Assembly (NCBI GenBank): GCA_964543575.1
Contig: CAZIYV010000001.1
Location: 1 to 64,000 of the forward strand
Direction of reading: 5' to 3'
Length of the DNA stretch: 64,000 nucleotides
From: Pelotomaculum_B sp964543575
GTDB lineage: Bacteria > Bacillota > Desulfotomaculia > Desulfotomaculales > Pelotomaculaceae
In this document: piece after piece, positions 17,676 to 26,591 of the stretch
Numbering within the stretch: position 1 is the stretch's first letter
Layout: every line of letters starts with the position of its first letter
Position numbers and translations under genes: made by a program
The notes under the pieces: model-generated
Databases searched by the model: none
Seen by the model: the letters and a program-made list of their open reading frames with translations, nothing else
Told to the model about the DNA's origin: nothing

Positions 17676-18946
17676 ATATATGCGTAATATGTCCTGAAAT
17701 CGGAAATCATCAAGGCAATGCTTTTATAGGTGGAGGGGTGAATAACGCCGTTCGATTAGCAAAAGGATTGACGGCCAGGGGGCACCGGATTACCATTATC
17801 ACCACCAGCCACCGTCACCCGGGGGAGCAGCCCGCCAGTCCTAAGGACGGGGCCGAAGTTCACTGCCTGCTGGTCTGCGGCAGGTATTTATCGTTTGTCT
17901 ACGGTTTTCTGTTTGCCGTAATGGCGCTTTTAAAGGTAAGAGCGCTTCACCATACAAAAAATTTCGATATTGTCCATGTTCATTCAGGCTATGCCGTTAT
18001 GGGCCTGCTCACTGCTATGCTTAAAAAAATCACCGGCATTCCTGCCGTCCATACGCTTTATTGCGCGCCCGGCAGGATATGTGATACCCGGAAAAGGCAA
18101 GCAGCGGCACTGCTTTCCCTTTCATGTTTGGCCAGGATATATTTGAGGAGCATAGATAGAATTATAGCGATCAGTAATAATATTTACAACTCTTTGCTCA
18201 GTATAGGCTTGCCGGTAAACAATCTGGCCTTGATATCCCCAGGCATAGATATTAATATTTATAATCCCTGGATTAAAACCGGAATAAGAGACCAGTTCAT
18301 GTTTGCGCCTGAGGATCCGGTAGTGCTGTATATAGGCAATTTAAGTGAGAAAAAAGGTTTGCGTATACTCATAGAATCGCTCTTTATAGTGAAACAGTAC
18401 TATCCTGGCGTAAAACTTCTCATGGTGTTAAACATACCAGTTAATATGTACCACGGGTTGAATTGTTGCCGCAAAGAAGATGATTGGGCTAACCTCAAAG
18501 AGATAAAAGAAAGAATCATGGAGTACGGCTTGAACGAACAGGTGATTCCTATCGGCTTTATACCTAATATGAATGAAATCATGTCGGCCAGTGATGTTTT
18601 GGTCCTTCCCTTCCTGGATATCTCCGGTATAGCTGATTACCCCATCTCGGCCATTGAGGCCATGGCCTGCGGAAAACCGCTGATAGCAACCAGAATCGGC
18701 GGAATCCATGAGATAGTAATTCACCGGGAGAACGGTTTGCTTGTGAATCCCGGGGATGTTTGCGAGCTTACCGATGCAATTCTATATTTACTGAGTAATA
18801 AACAGGTGGCACAGAAAATGGGGGCGCGGGCTTTTGAACTGGCTTCCAAAAGATTTCGCCTGGAAACCATATTGAATCAGTATGAAAGTATTTACAGGGA
18901 GGTTGGCGGATTACATCATCATGATTGTGGCGATTGTCGGGATTGA
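17672..18946 (+). CDS. Family 4 glycosyltransferase
   Basis: 424 aa from TTG 17672 overlapping the previous stop, with GGAGGATG upstream. GT-B fold: N-terminal GGGVNNAVRLAKGLTARGH acceptor domain, then VLYIGNLSEKKGLRILIESL, and the C-terminal ADYPISAIEAMACGKPLIATRIGGIHEIV donor-binding motif (E-x7-E). It is a retaining transferase acting on the cytoplasmic glycan intermediate. The donor cannot be told. Confidence 0.9.
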   Translation: MNICVICPEIGNHQGNAFIGGGVNNAVRLAKGLTARGHRITIITTSHRHPGEQPASPKDGAEVHCLLVCGRYLSFVYGFLFAVMALLKVRALHHTKNFDIVHVHSGYAVMGLLTAMLKKITGIPAVHTLYCAPGRICDTRKRQAAALLSLSCLARIYLRSIDRIIAISNNIYNSLLSIGLPVNNLALISPGIDINIYNPWIKTGIRDQFMFAPEDPVVLYIGNLSEKKGLRILIESLFIVKQYYPGVKLLMVLNIPVNMYHGLNCCRKEDDWANLKEIKERIMEYGLNEQVIPIGFIPNMNEIMSASDVLVLPFLDISGIADYPISAIEAMACGKPLIATRIGGIHEIVIHRENGLLVNPGDVCELTDAILYLLSNKQVAQKMGARAFELASKRFRLETILNQYESIYREVGGLHHHDCGDCRD

Positions 18947-19538
18947 TGGATGCGGTAAAACAACCCAGGCGCAAATGCTGGTGGAGAGACTCAAATGTAC
19001 CGGCTACGACGCGGTATATGTCCGGCCTGTGTACGCAATATTGCGTTGCCTTACCGGCGGGCAAAATTTGCATGCGCTACCGGTCAGCCCCAGAAAGATA
19101 CGTGTGTCCAGAGCAAGTTCAGGGTTTGGCAAGCTGCTCTTGCCGGCTTTGGGTGTCGCCGGCTATTTTTATGCCTTCGCATCGTATATTTTTATTAAAT
19201 ATTTATTGGGCCGGAACAAAATTGTTGTTTGCGACAGGTACTTCTACCAGTTTTTCTACGATAACTTTGGCGGTTTAAGCAAAACCATGGCCGGGCTGCT
19301 TCCCAGACCCGGTGTTATATTCTACCTTAATAGTGAAATAAACGTTTTGCAGGCGAGAATGACCAGTTCTTTTGATGTTGAGGTTGTCCAAAGCTATTAC
19401 AGGTCTGTGATTGAAATGTTGAATGCTCTGTCGGTAAGACACGGCTTTGTTGAAATCAATGCGCAATTAAACAAAGAACAGATTAGTGATGAAATATTCA
19501 ACTACCTGTGTAAAAAATTAAATTTTGGGGAGCGATAG
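18921..19538 (+). CDS. Thymidylate-kinase-like P-loop kinase
   Basis: 205 aa from ATG 18921 (the ORF is open from 18882, inside the GT4 gene). Walker A is GIDGCGKTTQ at residues 8-17, and CDRYFYQFFYD supplies the DRY-type motif of the dTMP-kinase fold. The chain lacks a clear LID of true thymidylate kinases and carries a hydrophobic central segment (FGKLLLPALGVAGYFYAFAS). It is followed directly by a PF14907-type nucleotidyltransferase. Such pairs recur in surface-glycan loci; a kinase for a sugar, lipid or other glycan substituent seems likelier than dTMP synthesis. Confidence 0.75.
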   Translation: MIVAIVGIDGCGKTTQAQMLVERLKCTGYDAVYVRPVYAILRCLTGGQNLHALPVSPRKIRVSRASSGFGKLLLPALGVAGYFYAFASYIFIKYLLGRNKIVVCDRYFYQFFYDNFGGLSKTMAGLLPRPGVIFYLNSEINVLQARMTSSFDVEVVQSYYRSVIEMLNALSVRHGFVEINAQLNKEQISDEIFNYLCKKLNFGER

Positions 19539-19539
19539 G

Positions 19540-20616
19540 ATGGACTATCCAAGTCCGCTGCAAATAGTGCTGACTGTTGTTGATCCTGATTATGCCAAAG
19601 CAAGAACAATTAACATCAGCAAAGTCAAAGCCAAGGTCAAAGCCAATAAGAGCTTATTTAAGTCAGCAGTGGCATTAGCCAAAAGAAACGGTCTATACTA
19701 CTGTTTGATCAGTAAGCTTGAGGAGCTTCCAGGGGAATTGCCTTTTCTGAATAAAAAATGCTGGCAGGATGAAAACAGAAGACGTAAAGAATTCACCAGA
19801 ACCGTTGAGCTGTTGAACAACACATCCGTTAAATATCAGTTGAATTATATTTTATTTAAACACTGCAATACATATCCTCATATTCCAAGGGATGTCGATA
19901 TTTTTGTGAATAAGGATGCTCAGCTTAATATGCTGAGCGCCCTTGAAACTGCCGGCATGAAATATGAGCAATTGAACAGTATTGAAACTTCCATAGAGAA
20001 AAAAGGCTTCCTGAAGGTGGATGTCTATACGCAGGTCAGCTATTTTGCAGTGGAGTTTATTGACGGTGATTATTTCCGGCGGCATCAGGCCACCGGCGCC
20101 ATATTCGGCATACAGTACCCCGGACTGGATATGGAAGCAAACCTTCTGCTGGCTCTGGTGCACAGCTTGTTTGGCCACAGAAGCATATCGCTGCTGGATT
20201 TTTTACACATCAAACACTTAAGGCGGCATATGGCGGACTTTGCTTCTTGCAGGGCTTACGCCTGCCAAAAAGGATGGGGACCTTCATTTGACTTGATAAT
20301 GACAGAGTTAGACAACCTCATGGAAAGAGTCTACGAAAAGGGCGAGACAATCAAATTTCCTTACATATTCAGCAAACAATTGATACTGGCCTGTGTTTCA
20401 ACGGTGGATGGTTTGCATATAAAAAACAAGCTTGCTTTTTCTCTATCCCTTGCTCTGGATAGAATACGCGAGTCACAACGAAATTCATTTATATACAATT
20501 TGCTGAAGAAATTCAAGCCGTCAAGGGTATTTCTTAATCAACTGATAACATTTGTCAGAATGGCCAGGGGTGACGGCAAGGCGGTAGCCGGTGGTGACAG
20601 GCGGCAAGGGCAGTGA
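19540..20616 (+). CDS. Uncharacterised nucleotidyltransferase (NTP_transf_5 type)
   Basis: 358 aa from ATG 19540 with GGGGAG upstream, 1 nt after the kinase stop. The central segment YPHIPRDVDIFVNKDAQ (paired acidic residues DVD) and the later DVYTQVSYFAVEF fit the nucleotidyltransferase superfamily PF14907. Helical remainder of unknown role. Its gene order with the kinase and the Wzm/Wzt exporter suggests addition of a phospho- or nucleotidyl-linked group to the exported glycan (inference). Confidence 0.7.
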   Translation: MDYPSPLQIVLTVVDPDYAKARTINISKVKAKVKANKSLFKSAVALAKRNGLYYCLISKLEELPGELPFLNKKCWQDENRRRKEFTRTVELLNNTSVKYQLNYILFKHCNTYPHIPRDVDIFVNKDAQLNMLSALETAGMKYEQLNSIETSIEKKGFLKVDVYTQVSYFAVEFIDGDYFRRHQATGAIFGIQYPGLDMEANLLLALVHSLFGHRSISLLDFLHIKHLRRHMADFASCRAYACQKGWGPSFDLIMTELDNLMERVYEKGETIKFPYIFSKQLILACVSTVDGLHIKNKLAFSLSLALDRIRESQRNSFIYNLLKKFKPSRVFLNQLITFVRMARGDGKAVAGGDRRQGQ

Positions 20617-20623
20617 CAGAAGA

Positions 20624-21439
20624 GTGAAATTAATAATAAAGCCCGGGTGTGGCCGGCAAATGATAAATTTCAAAGAGTTGCTGGAATACCGAGACTTATT
20701 GTATTTTCTTGTTGCCCGTGACCTGAAGGTGCGCTATAAGCAAACAGTGCTGGGGGGCTTGTGGGCTATTATCCAGCCGCTGTTTTCGATGGCTGTGTTC
20801 ACCGTCTTCTTCGGCAAGCTGGCTAAAATGCCTTCTGATGGTATTCCTTATCCGGTTTTCAACTTTGCCGCCATGGTTGCCTGGACCTACCTGGCCAATG
20901 CTGTGACCGGCGCCGGCAACAGCCTGATCACAGATGTGAATTTAATATCCAAGGTGTACTTTCCGCGCTTGATGATACCCCTGGCGCCTGCTATAGCAGG
21001 CATACTGGACTTTACTATTGCCTCCGTGGTATTAGCCGGCATGCTGCTGTATTATCACATTTATCCCACGGTAATGATCTTGCTTTTGCCGTTTTTGTTG
21101 CTCATGATGATATTTACCGCCTGTGGCGCCGGTATTTTTCTGGCCGCCTTAAACGCTAAGTACCGGGATATCAGATATACCATTCCATTTATGGTGCAGC
21201 TGTGGATGTTTGCTTCACCTATTGTTTACCCTTCGTCAATAGTGCCCGCAAAATATCAGTACATCTATGCCTTAAACCCCATGGTCGGCATTATTGAGGG
21301 GATGCGGTCCATATTATTGGGAACTGTTCCATTACCCACGCAAAACATATTAATATCAGCGTTGGTCAGTTCGCTGCTGTTCATAGGCGGTATCTTTTAT
21401 TTTAAGCAGGTCGAGAGGTATTTTGCTGATATTATCTAA
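20624..21439 (+). CDS. wzm: Wzm-type ABC-2 glycan export permease
   Basis: 271 aa from GTG 20624, chosen because KLIIKPGCGRQMINFKELLEYRDLLYF is the usual Wzm-family opening; the ORF is open from 20591. Six membrane helices and the ABC-2 family features LVARDLKVRYKQTVLGGLWAI and SKVYFPRLMIPL. With the following ATPase it exports lipid-linked polysaccharide across the membrane. Confidence 0.92.
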   Translation: MKLIIKPGCGRQMINFKELLEYRDLLYFLVARDLKVRYKQTVLGGLWAIIQPLFSMAVFTVFFGKLAKMPSDGIPYPVFNFAAMVAWTYLANAVTGAGNSLITDVNLISKVYFPRLMIPLAPAIAGILDFTIASVVLAGMLLYYHIYPTVMILLLPFLLLMMIFTACGAGIFLAALNAKYRDIRYTIPFMVQLWMFASPIVYPSSIVPAKYQYIYALNPMVGIIEGMRSILLGTVPLPTQNILISALVSSLLFIGGIFYFKQVERYFADII

Positions 21440-21452
21440 GGCGGGTGCGGCC

Positions 21453-22733
21453 ATGTCAAAAGCAGTAATCAAGGCTGGCGGCTTATCCAAGCGCTATCGG
21501 ATAGGTGCTGCTGTAAAAGGCTATAAGACCTTCAGTGAGGCGCTGGTGGAGAGTATAACAGCGCCGGCTAAAAACCTGGCTAAGCTAAAAAGCATGACCA
21601 GGTTCAAAGACACTCCGGAGGAAAACAGCATCTTGGTGCTCAACGACGTTTCCTTTGAGGTTGACGAGGGGGAGGTCCTGGGCATCATCGGCGGTAATGG
21701 GGCAGGCAAAACCACTCTATTGAAAATACTGTCCAGGATCACCTGGCCCACCGGCGGTCAGGTGGAAATATACGGCAGAATATCAAGCCTGTTGGAGGTC
21801 GGCACAGGGTTCCACCCAGAGCTTACAGGCAGGGAAAATATTTTTTTAAACGGCGCCATATTAGGCATGAGAAAGCGTGAAATCGAGAAGAGGTTTGATG
21901 AAATAGTCGACTTCGCCGGATTGGAAAAGTTTTTGGACACACCTGTAAAGCGATATTCCAGCGGCATGTATGTCAGGCTGGCCTTTTCCGTGGCGGCGCA
22001 TCTTGAGCCGGAAATACTGCTGGTGGATGAAGTGCTGGCCGTAGGTGATCTGGCCTTTCGGAAAAAATGCCTGGGCAAGATGGGTGACATATCCCAAAGC
22101 GGACGCACAGTTCTTTTCGTGAGCCACGATATGGGGGCCGTCAGAAATTTATGCGGCTCCGCCATCTGGCTGGATAGTGGAAAAATGATGAAAAGGGGCG
22201 CTCCTCCTGAAATAATCAGGCTGTATCAGGAAAGCCAGCTACAGCTCTATGGTAATACCTCCTGCGTTGTAGAAAGAAGTTATGAAAATATAAAAAACAA
22301 GAGCTTGTATTTTAGCCGTGTCGAAATATGTAACGTAAAAGGTGAGTACGCCAACACATTTAAGTATGGTGAGCAGGTAATTCTCCTGGTCAACCTGGAT
22401 GGCGGCATAACTTCAGGAGATTACAGCCCAGAATTCTATATTTACAATGAACTGGGGCAACTGGTTTCCGTGGGGGCCTCAGGTCCCTACCACGGCCAGT
22501 ACTTTGGGGCAAAAGTTAAAAGGCTGCGCATTGAAATCGGGCCTTTGATTCTCACCAGCGGACAATACGCCATTTCTCTAAGTGTGATATATAAAATGTC
22601 ACGCGCCGATACCTGGGAGAATGCTGTTGGTTTTAATATTACCAAATGTCAGCCCTTTGCGGCAGAATGTGATATCCCCACCTTCAGGGAAGGGGTTTGT
22701 GTTTTAAACCAGTCCTTTGCGCGAGCAGATTGA
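21453..22733 (+). CDS. wzt: Wzt-type ABC ATPase with C-terminal glycan-recognition domain
   Basis: 426 aa from ATG 21453. ATPase: Walker A GGNGAGKTTLLK, signature YSSGMYVRLAF, Walker B ILLVDEVLAVGD, then the switch His in FVSHDMG. Residues about 275-425 are an extra beta-sandwich domain (Wzt_C), which in O-antigen exporters reads the terminal modification of the finished chain. Its presence predicts that the glycan made here is capped, which fits the methyl-, acyl- and nucleotidyltransferase genes around it. Confidence 0.92.
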   Translation: MSKAVIKAGGLSKRYRIGAAVKGYKTFSEALVESITAPAKNLAKLKSMTRFKDTPEENSILVLNDVSFEVDEGEVLGIIGGNGAGKTTLLKILSRITWPTGGQVEIYGRISSLLEVGTGFHPELTGRENIFLNGAILGMRKREIEKRFDEIVDFAGLEKFLDTPVKRYSSGMYVRLAFSVAAHLEPEILLVDEVLAVGDLAFRKKCLGKMGDISQSGRTVLFVSHDMGAVRNLCGSAIWLDSGKMMKRGAPPEIIRLYQESQLQLYGNTSCVVERSYENIKNKSLYFSRVEICNVKGEYANTFKYGEQVILLVNLDGGITSGDYSPEFYIYNELGQLVSVGASGPYHGQYFGAKVKRLRIEIGPLILTSGQYAISLSVIYKMSRADTWENAVGFNITKCQPFAAECDIPTFREGVCVLNQSFARAD

Positions 22734-22765
22734 TATAAACATGTAGTCCAATGAGTGAGGTTAAT

Positions 22766-24196
22766 ATGGAGGAAAAAATTAACAAAGTATTGTATCCCGG
22801 TAATCTTCCTGTATTTGGCGCTCCCGGCTACCACCCGCAATTCGAGCATCTCAATAATCCCCCGGAAGGCTACAAGTTTATTCACGCAAGCGCCGGCAGG
22901 TTATCCAAATTATTGCGCCTGCTTATTATAATAATAAACTGGTTCTTTTCTCCCGGAGGAATCAAGGTAAAATTAGAGGCTGTATTGAGGTTCATCAGAA
23001 GAAAGAGCTACAGAACTGAATTGCAGCGCTTTTACAATCACAAAAACACTTCACCTGATCGTGAATATGTCCACATAAGAAGCCTGGAATATTTTAAAAT
23101 AACTAGATGCCTTTTTGCCACTGCAGTCAAATTATTAATTAATGCCAAAAGAAAAGGCGCAAAACTAAGGGGAGCCGTTGGATTTTTACTGACAAGGGAT
23201 ATATTATCGCAACTAATGATGCCGGTTAATGTTAAACTGGCATTTTTACCTTCTTTTCCTTGCATTCTCGGACAGATACCCTGGGTTGTGGAAATCGAGG
23301 ATCCTCTGACTTTATTCATACCTTTTGTGCACACCGGCTTTACGAGCGGTGTAAAAATACATGACATCTCCTGTTACTCCTATGTTAAGGCGCTTATTGA
23401 AGATGAAAGCTGCAGAGGCATCATTTGTCACGTTAAATCAACAGCAGAGGCACTGCCGGTCCTTTTTGACAATGATGAACTGAAGAAAAAAATATTTTAT
23501 ATACCTATCGGCGTCAGCCTGCCGTCAGCGTCCAGTCAGGTTGAGAGGCGAAGTGAAAAGGAAACCATAATATTGTTTACAAACTCGTGGCACCAGAGCG
23601 CGGGCGGCTTTTACATGAGGGGAGGTCTTGATCTCCTCGAGGCATTCTCTATCCTCGCTTCAAAATACACTAATATAAAAATGATTCTCAGGACTGCCCT
23701 ACCCGGCAATTTAGACGAACGCTATCTAAATATGATCAAGAACAACAACATTGAAGTCATAGATTATTTTCTTCCTGCCGGCGCTATGGAAGATCTTTTA
23801 TCGGGAGCGGATATTTACGCCTTGCCCGCGGCCCGGCTCCACGTGGTATCCACACTGAAAGCGATGGCCCATGGCCTGGCGGTGCTGGTTTCAGACGGCT
23901 GGGGCTTTGAAGATTATATTGAGCACGGGCGCAACGGTTTGACGGCAAAGGGAAGGTACGGAAAGTGTTCATGGATGGACCGGTACGGGATGCTCAGGGA
24001 AGATTACAAGCCGCTGTTTGAGAGTGATCCCGTGGTGGCAGACAGCATAGCTGATAATTTATCCCTGCTCATCGAAAACCCGGTATTAAGAAAAAAACTG
24101 GGCGATGCCGCGAGAAGAGACGTTGAGACCAGGTTTTCAATAGATAACTGGAATAAGAGTCTTTCTGAGGTGTTTTGTAAGTCCATGACATCATAG
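22766..24196 (+). CDS. GT-B glycosyltransferase
   Basis: 476 aa from ATG 22766 with GTGAGG five bases upstream; an ATG at 22751 is in frame but has no ribosome binding site. The C-terminal half has PLTLFIPF, VKSTAEALPVLFD, IPIGVSLPS and the donor-site GADIYALPAARLHVVSTLKAMAHGLAVL, then RFSIDNWNKSLSEVF, typical of GT4-like enzymes. The N-terminal 100 residues are basic and unusual, perhaps a membrane-binding part. Confidence 0.82.
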   Translation: MEEKINKVLYPGNLPVFGAPGYHPQFEHLNNPPEGYKFIHASAGRLSKLLRLLIIIINWFFSPGGIKVKLEAVLRFIRRKSYRTELQRFYNHKNTSPDREYVHIRSLEYFKITRCLFATAVKLLINAKRKGAKLRGAVGFLLTRDILSQLMMPVNVKLAFLPSFPCILGQIPWVVEIEDPLTLFIPFVHTGFTSGVKIHDISCYSYVKALIEDESCRGIICHVKSTAEALPVLFDNDELKKKIFYIPIGVSLPSASSQVERRSEKETIILFTNSWHQSAGGFYMRGGLDLLEAFSILASKYTNIKMILRTALPGNLDERYLNMIKNNNIEVIDYFLPAGAMEDLLSGADIYALPAARLHVVSTLKAMAHGLAVLVSDGWGFEDYIEHGRNGLTAKGRYGKCSWMDRYGMLREDYKPLFESDPVVADSIADNLSLLIENPVLRKKLGDAARRDVETRFSIDNWNKSLSEVFCKSMTS

Positions 24197-24235
24197 GTAT
24201 AAAATACTAACAATTCCCTGGAAAAGGATGATAAA

Positions 24236-25585
24236 GTGAAAGTTTTATTATTTAATTCATGTTTCATATCAAAAAGAAAAGATCAGATTGAAATTACAAC
24301 TCCGCACATAAGAATAGGAATAAGCAGTATAGCTTCTTACTTGAGGGAAAAAGGAATAGATGTGCGCCTGGTTGATCCCGAAATAGATAAACTAAACCTG
24401 CAAAATATCAAAAGAATAATCCTTGATTATTCTTTTGATATGGTAGGGTTGCCCGCATATACGGAAGAGATCAGTGACGCGTCAACAATTGCAGCGACTG
24501 TTAAAGACACTAATCCTTGTATCATAACCGTTGTGGGAGGGCCGCATGTTTCCGCGTTACCTGAAGAAACATTAACAGAATTCAGTTCATTTGATGTGGG
24601 TGTTATAGGAGAAGGGGAACAGGCATTTTTAGAATTGGCAGAGGGAAAAGAAATAAAAGATGTTAATGGAATAGTATACCGGGCTGGTAATAATAATATT
24701 GTTCGGAATCCACCCGGGAAACTAATTAGCTCTTTAGATAAGCTTCCGCTTCCGGCATGGGATTTATATGATATTAAGAAATATGGGGACACCCTGCCCA
24801 TAGAACCTTTAAGAGGATGTCCATTTTCTTGTGTTTTTTGCTTCAGAACCTTAGGACGTAAGGTAAGATACAAAAGCCCGGAAAGAATAGCTGATGAAAT
24901 AGAAAACAACATCGTGAAGTACGGCATAAGGTCATTTCAGTTTCTAGCCGGTACATTCCCAATTAGTAAACAACATGCGATTGCGGTATTTGATGAGATA
25001 ATAAAAAGGGACTTAAAAATAAAGTGGGGCAGCAGTGTCAGGGTAGATACAGTCAATGAAGAATTACTAATAAAGATGAAAGAAGCTTCATGTGAAAGGC
25101 TGCAGTTTGGAGTTGAATCCGGAGATCCCGATCTGCTTAATCTGTGCGGGAAAGGCACCAAACTGGAGGATATAAAAAGTATTTTTAAAGTTTGTTCAGA
25201 CATCGGAATAAAAGCTGGAATGAATTTTATATTGGGTTTGCCTTACGAAAGTGAAGAATCAATTTCCCGAACTATAAGATTTGCTTCAGAGTTGAGAGAG
25301 CATTCCAGCAGCGCCAATTTTGCCATTTTGGTTCCATTTCCCGGGACCAAAGTATATGATATGGCAATAAGGAACGAGGCCGGGTTGGAATTGTGCACCA
25401 GGGATTGGGTTAATTATGGCAAGCAGGCCGGTCTGGCTTTAAGGCATCAACATTTCCCCGGTACCAGGCTCAATAAAATTCAAACAAAACTTTATTTCTC
25501 TTATTACATGCAAAAAAATCCACTTAAACTGTTAAAATATTTTTCACGGAAGAGGATATCACAGCTAATAAAAGGATACATTTGA
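24236..25585 (+). CDS. B12-binding-domain radical SAM enzyme (second of three)
   Basis: 449 aa from GTG 24236 with AAAAGGA upstream. The B12-binding domain contains VGGPHVSALPEETL (about residues 100-113) and DVGVIGEGEQAFLEL. The radical SAM cluster motif is LRGCPFSCVFCFR (about 193-205), followed by GVESGDPDLLNLCGKG. It shares the overall plan of the 16179 and 37457 proteins but is clearly diverged from them. Possible C-methylation or other radical chemistry on a glycan or lipid intermediate. Confidence 0.88.
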   Translation: MKVLLFNSCFISKRKDQIEITTPHIRIGISSIASYLREKGIDVRLVDPEIDKLNLQNIKRIILDYSFDMVGLPAYTEEISDASTIAATVKDTNPCIITVVGGPHVSALPEETLTEFSSFDVGVIGEGEQAFLELAEGKEIKDVNGIVYRAGNNNIVRNPPGKLISSLDKLPLPAWDLYDIKKYGDTLPIEPLRGCPFSCVFCFRTLGRKVRYKSPERIADEIENNIVKYGIRSFQFLAGTFPISKQHAIAVFDEIIKRDLKIKWGSSVRVDTVNEELLIKMKEASCERLQFGVESGDPDLLNLCGKGTKLEDIKSIFKVCSDIGIKAGMNFILGLPYESEESISRTIRFASELREHSSSANFAILVPFPGTKVYDMAIRNEAGLELCTRDWVNYGKQAGLALRHQHFPGTRLNKIQTKLYFSYYMQKNPLKLLKYFSRKRISQLIKGYI

Positions 25586-25661
25586 CATTATTAAGTAGTA
25601 AACATTTTATTGGCGATTTGTTTGTTAAAGTAAGAATATTTTAGGAGACTTAATAGATAAA

Positions 25662-26555
25662 ATGGTATTTAATAATATTACTATTGATGACAAAGAAGAA
25701 TTAGTATGTAATTATCCAATGGTTAGTGTCATAACCCCTGTTCTAAATGGTGTTAAATACTTGGAGAGCTGTATTGATAGTGTTTTAAACCAGAGTTATT
25801 ATAATGTTGAGCATATTTTTGTTGATGGTGGCTCAGACGATGGTACCTTGAATGTAATTAAGAATTACATTTCTAAATTTCCTTATAGAATTAGACTACT
25901 ATCAGAGCCCGATAAAGGTGTTGGTGATGCTTTAAATAAAGGCATTAAAATGGCAAACGGAGAAATTATAGGATGGTTAGATTCAGATAGTTATTTTGAA
26001 AAAAATACAATTAATATAGTTGCAAATTATTTCAAAAACAATCCAGGCGCTTATGTTGTCTTTGGAGAATGCTGTCTTGTAAATGAAAACAATGAAATCA
26101 TTGGGAAATACCCAATTAAGGATTTTGATCTAAAAGAAGCAATAACAAATAGATGTTGTATTCCATTTCAATCTACCTTTTACAAAAAAAAGTTGTTTGA
26201 AAGAGTTGGTTTATTTAATGATTTGGGGAATTGTCAGGAGTTCTGGATTAGAACTGGTAAGTGCTTTACGTTTTATAGAATTCAATCGGTTCTTTCCAAT
26301 AATAGATTAGATGAGGAAGGAATTTTTTTTTCAAAGGACGTTGATAAAAGAAAAGTATTAAAAAACAGATTGCGTGAAGATTGTAATATGTGTATACAAC
26401 ACGGTGGTTCATTTTTAGCGCCACGGGTTAGAAGATATTATATTTTTATGTTATTTGACAAATTGGGTCTTTATAGCATTATTGCCAGTGTAATTTTAAA
26501 AAACAGGTATCGATATTGTCTGATAGATAAGATATTAAGAGCGCTAAAAATTTAA
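25662..26555 (+). CDS. Family 2 glycosyltransferase (WcaA-like)
   Basis: 297 aa. VSVITPVLNGVKYLESCIDS, HIFVDGGSDDGT, SEPDKGVGDALNKGIKMANG and GWLDSDSYF (DxD) are diagnostic for GT2 enzymes with short acceptors. AGGAG lies 13 nt before the ATG. The gene and its neighbour at 26592 are visibly richer in A+T than the flanking genes, as if acquired separately. Confidence 0.88.
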   Translation: MVFNNITIDDKEELVCNYPMVSVITPVLNGVKYLESCIDSVLNQSYYNVEHIFVDGGSDDGTLNVIKNYISKFPYRIRLLSEPDKGVGDALNKGIKMANGEIIGWLDSDSYFEKNTINIVANYFKNNPGAYVVFGECCLVNENNEIIGKYPIKDFDLKEAITNRCCIPFQSTFYKKKLFERVGLFNDLGNCQEFWIRTGKCFTFYRIQSVLSNNRLDEEGIFFSKDVDKRKVLKNRLREDCNMCIQHGGSFLAPRVRRYYIFMLFDKLGLYSIIASVILKNRYRYCLIDKILRALKI

Positions 26556-26591
26556 ATTCTGGCAACTAGATTTTCAAAAGGATTAATTATT

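Noticed and set aside
18921..19538. Housekeeping thymidylate kinase
   Set aside because: P-loop and DRY are present, but the LID and nucleotide-specific segments are not, and the gene sits in a glycan export unit.
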